From Rikenellaceae bacterium (GTDB lineage: Bacteria; Bacteroidota; Bacteroidia; Bacteroidales; Rikenellaceae): a DNA stretch of 64,000 bases. Shown here one piece after another: positions 60,904 to 64,000 of the stretch. Positions within the stretch are counted from its first letter, which is position 1. Each line of letters starts with the position of its first letter. A program made the translations under genes and the position numbers. The notes under the pieces were generated by a model. The model did no database searches, was not told the DNA's origin, and saw only the letters and a program-made list of their open reading frames with translations. The stretch covers positions 30,685 through 94,684 of the forward strand of contig SUZD01000008.1 of the NCBI GenBank assembly GCA_015060105.1, in the 5' to 3' direction.

Positions 60904-60941
60904 AAAAAGACGGTATTTCTGTGAGGCAGAAATACCGTCTC
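60904..60941 (-). terminator. Terminator downstream of carB
   Basis: Perfect 13 bp stem AGACGGTATTTCT-gtgaggc-AGAAATACCGTCT; U-tract on minus strand. Confidence 0.85.
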
Positions 60942-60960
60942 GATAGGTTTTCGTAGTTTA

Positions 60961-63900
60961 CTAATTTTGTTTGTACTCTTGCCAACTCTTTATTTGAATA
61001 TTGCCATCTTTCAACTCGCAGCAAGCGTGGATAAATGCACTTGCCAAGCGGGCGTTGGTGAGAAGCGGAATATTGTGGTCAATAGCAGCACGACGAATCT
61101 TATAACCATTGGTCAACTCGCGGTGAGTGTGATTTTTGGGAATATTCACCACGAGGTCGAATTGGTGTTTCGAAATCATATTCATAATATTGAATTCCGA
61201 ACCCTCATCTGGCCAACCCACAGTAGTAGCCTCGATACCGTGCTCACCCAAGAAATTCTTGGTACCCTCGGTAGCGAAGATGTTATATCCGTGCTCTTGC
61301 AATACTTTGCAGGGCTCCAACAAATCAACCTTCGATTTAGCATCACCCGACGAAACCATAATGTTTTTCTTCGGGATATCGTAACCAACCGAAATCATAG
61401 AAGCGAGCAGAGCCTCGTTGAAGTCGTCACCCAAACAACCAACCTCACCGGTCGAAGACATATCGACACTCAGAACGGGGTCAGCATTGTGCAGACGGGC
61501 AAACGAGAATTGCGACGATTTAACACCAATCCAATCAATGTCGAATACACCACCCTCGGGTTTTGTATAAGGTGCATCAAGCATAATGCGTGTTGCAGTC
61601 TCGATGAAGTTGCGTTTGAGTACCTTCGAAACGAACGGGAACGAACGCGATGCGCGGAGGTTACACTCGATAACCTTAACTTCGTTATTCTTAGCAAGGT
61701 ATTGGATATTGAAAGGACCGCTGATGTTGAGCTCTTTGGCAATCTTGCGGCTGATTTTCTTGATACGACGAGCTGTCTCGAAGTAGATTTTTTGGGGCGG
61801 GAATACCAAAGTAGCATCGCCCGAGTGAACACCTGCGAACTCGATGTGCTCCGAGATGGCGTATTCAACAACCTCACCATCTTTGGCAACAGCATCAAAT
61901 TCAATCTCTTTGGCATTTTGCAAGAATTGCGAAACAACCACAGGGTACTCTTTCGATACATTTGCTGCCATTTTCAAGAATGTTTCGAGTTGCTCACGAG
62001 TGTAGCATACATTCATCGCAGCGCCACTCAATACGTATGAGGGGCGTACCAAAACGGGATAACCAACCTTATCGACAAACTCATAAATCTCGCTCATATC
62101 GGTAAGCTCCTTCCAAGCCGGCTGGTCAATACCGAGTTGGTCAAGCATACTCGAAAATTTGTGACGGTTTTCGGCACGGTCAATCGACAGGGGAGAGGTT
62201 CCCAGTACGGGTATATCTTGGTGGTGCAACTTGATTGCAAGGTTGTTGGGGATTTGTCCACCCACCGAAACGATAACGCCTTTGGGCGTTTCGAGGTCCA
62301 TAACGTCCATTACACGCTCAAACGACAACTCGTCGAAGTACAAACGGTCACACATGTCGTAGTCGGTCGATACGGTCTCGGGGTTGTAGTTAACCATAAT
62401 TGATTTGTAACCCAATTTGCGTGCAGTTTGAATGGCATTAACCGAACACCAGTCGAACTCAACCGAAGAGCCGATACGATAAGCACCCGAACCAAGAACA
62501 ACAACCGATTTCTCGTTTTTGAAGAAAGGAATGTCGTGTTGGCTACCGTCGTATGTCATATATAGGTAGTTGGTCAATTCGGGATGCTCCGAAGCAACGG
62601 TGTTGATACGTTTAACCGAAGGCAGAATGTTAAGAGCCTTACGATGTGCACGAACTTTAAGTGCCTCTTTGTGCATATTCTCGGTGGATTCGCCAACGAA
62701 ACGAGCAATTTGGAAGTCCGAGAAACCAAGACGTTTAGCCTCCCAAACTACATCGGCAGGAAGTTCTTCAATTTTATTATATCCTTGAAGTACAAGTGAG
62801 TAGTCGTAAATATTTTTAAGCTTTTCGAGGAACCAAGGCGAAATCTTGGTGAGCTCGAACAAGCGCTCGATGGTATAACCCTTCTTGAAGGCCTCGGCAA
62901 TGGCAAAGATGCGAAGGTCTGTCGGGTTTGCCAACTCGGTGTCGAGATCCTCAAACTCAACGTCCTCATTGCCCACGAAGCCGTGCATACCTTGTCCAAT
63001 CATACGAAGACCCTTTTGGATAATCTCCTCGAACGATTTACCAATCGACATAATTTCGCCGACAGATTTCATGCTTGAACCGATTTGGCGCGAAACGCCA
63101 GCGAATTTAGTGAGGTCCCAACGAGGAATCTTACAAATCAGGTAATCCAATTCGGGTGCTTTGTATGCCGAATTTGGAGTGCCCATTTCTCCGATTTGAT
63201 CGAGGGTATAGCCGAGAGCAAGTTTTGCAGCAACAAAAGCGAGAGGGTAACCGGTTGCCTTCGAAGCCAAAGCCGACGAACGGCTCAAACGAGCATTAAC
63301 CTCGATTACACGATAGTCGTCGGTGTCGGAGTTGAACGCATATTGTACGTTACACTCACCAACGATACCGATATGGCGGATAATTTTAGTCGAAAGTTCT
63401 TGAAGCATAGTAAGCTCGCCCTCGTCAAGCGAACAAGTGGGAGCAACCACAATACTCTCGCCGGTGTGAATACCCAGTGGATCGAAGTTCTCCATGCTTG
63501 CAACGGTAAAACAGTGGTCGTTGCGGTCACGGATAACCTCGAACTCAATCTCCTTCCAGCCTTTGAGTGATTCCTCAACGAGAATTTGTTTGGAGAATGC
63601 GAACGAACTCTCGCACATGGTTTTGAATTCGTCCATATTTTGGCAAATACCGCTACCCAAACCACCAAGAGCGTATGCCGAACGAACCATAATCGGGAAT
63701 CCAATGCGATTTGCCGCAGCGATGGCGTCTTCCATACTCTCAACCGCTTGGCTGATAGGGGTTTTAACGTCAATCTCATTGAGTTTCTTTACAAAAAGGT
63801 CGCGGTCCTCGGTTGCCATAATAGCCTCCACAGAAGTTCCCAAGACCTCGACACCGTATTTTTCAAGTACGCCGTTTTGATAGAGCACTGTACCGCAGTT

Positions 63901-64000
63901 AAGCGCGGTTTGTCCACCAAATGCGAGCAGAATACCGTCAGGTTGCTCTTTCTTAATAATCTCCTCGACAAAGTGAGGGGTTACAGGCAGGAAGTAAACG
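60961..64000 (-). CDS. carB: Carbamoyl-phosphate synthase large subunit (N-terminus beyond window end)
   Basis: Open to the window edge (VYFLPVTPHFVEEIIKKEQPDGILLAFGGQTALNCG upstream of the listed ORF); MVRSAYALGGLGSGI, IEVNARLSRSSALASKATGYPLA, VVLGSGAYRIGSSVEFDWC. Confidence 0.98.
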   Translation of the reverse strand, partial: VYFLPVTPHFVEEIIKKEQPDGILLAFGGQTALNCGTVLYQNGVLEKYGVEVLGTSVEAIMATEDRDLFVKKLNEIDVKTPISQAVESMEDAIAAANRIGFPIMVRSAYALGGLGSGICQNMDEFKTMCESSFAFSKQILVEESLKGWKEIEFEVIRDRNDHCFTVASMENFDPLGIHTGESIVVAPTCSLDEGELTMLQELSTKIIRHIGIVGECNVQYAFNSDTDDYRVIEVNARLSRSSALASKATGYPLAFVAAKLALGYTLDQIGEMGTPNSAYKAPELDYLICKIPRWDLTKFAGVSRQIGSSMKSVGEIMSIGKSFEEIIQKGLRMIGQGMHGFVGNEDVEFEDLDTELANPTDLRIFAIAEAFKKGYTIERLFELTKISPWFLEKLKNIYDYSLVLQGYNKIEELPADVVWEAKRLGFSDFQIARFVGESTENMHKEALKVRAHRKALNILPSVKRINTVASEHPELTNYLYMTYDGSQHDIPFFKNEKSVVVLGSGAYRIGSSVEFDWCSVNAIQTARKLGYKSIMVNYNPETVSTDYDMCDRLYFDELSFERVMDVMDLETPKGVIVSVGGQIPNNLAIKLHHQDIPVLGTSPLSIDRAENRHKFSSMLDQLGIDQPAWKELTDMSEIYEFVDKVGYPVLVRPSYVLSGAAMNVCYTREQLETFLKMAANVSKEYPVVVSQFLQNAKEIEFDAVAKDGEVVEYAISEHIEFAGVHSGDATLVFPPQKIYFETARRIKKISRKIAKELNISGPFNIQYLAKNNEVKVIECNLRASRSFPFVSKVLKRNFIETATRIMLDAPYTKPEGGVFDIDWIGVKSSQFSFARLHNADPVLSVDMSSTGEVGCLGDDFNEALLASMISVGYDIPKKNIMVSSGDAKSKVDLLEPCKVLQEHGYNIFATEGTKNFLGEHGIEATTVGWPDEGSEFNIMNMISKHQFDLVVNIPKNHTHRELTNGYKIRRAAIDHNIPLLTNARLASAFIHACCELKDGNIQIKSWQEYKQN

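Noticed and set aside
60967-62040. 357 aa plus-strand ORF antisense to carB
   Set aside because: Lies entirely within the clear carB reading frame on the other strand; no domain signature.

Overview
This 64 kb window is a dense, mostly housekeeping segment of a Bacteroidales-type (Bacteroidota) chromosome. That assignment rests on protein families and on several TTTG-N19/20-TAnnTTTG promoters. It holds about 50 supported CDSs, one tRNA-Gln(TTG) gene and many intrinsic terminators. I saw no rRNA, CRISPR array, IS element, prophage or recognisable defence island. Recognisable genes include argB (partial), grpE-dnaJ, mutL, rhomboid protease, rnr, an S41 protease, nfo, nrdDG, a Tdh-like epimerase, nusB-DUF1573-yajC, rsmI, an EF-G paralog, galK/transporter/galM, comEC-comM-dnaB, nadD-gmk-yicC, serC-serA-DUF1015, ltaE, GH97 and carB (partial). 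No clear-cut new defence or mobile system was found. The best leads are: (1) a four-gene coupled operon with a VTC-type polyphosphate polymerase, DUF4956, a DUF2490-like barrel and a secreted repeat protein; (2) an EF-G paralog whose switch motifs have lost the catalytic His and the switch I Thr; (3) a membrane-anchored MORN-repeat/GH25 muramidase fusion; (4) a seven-gene overlapping operon linking an uncharacterised ACT-domain protein to envelope enzymes; (5) a convergent, stop-overlapping pair of an L,D-transpeptidase-like protein and an M15-like DUF5715 protein. All calls come from reading the sequence and the supplied ORFs. No database search was run.
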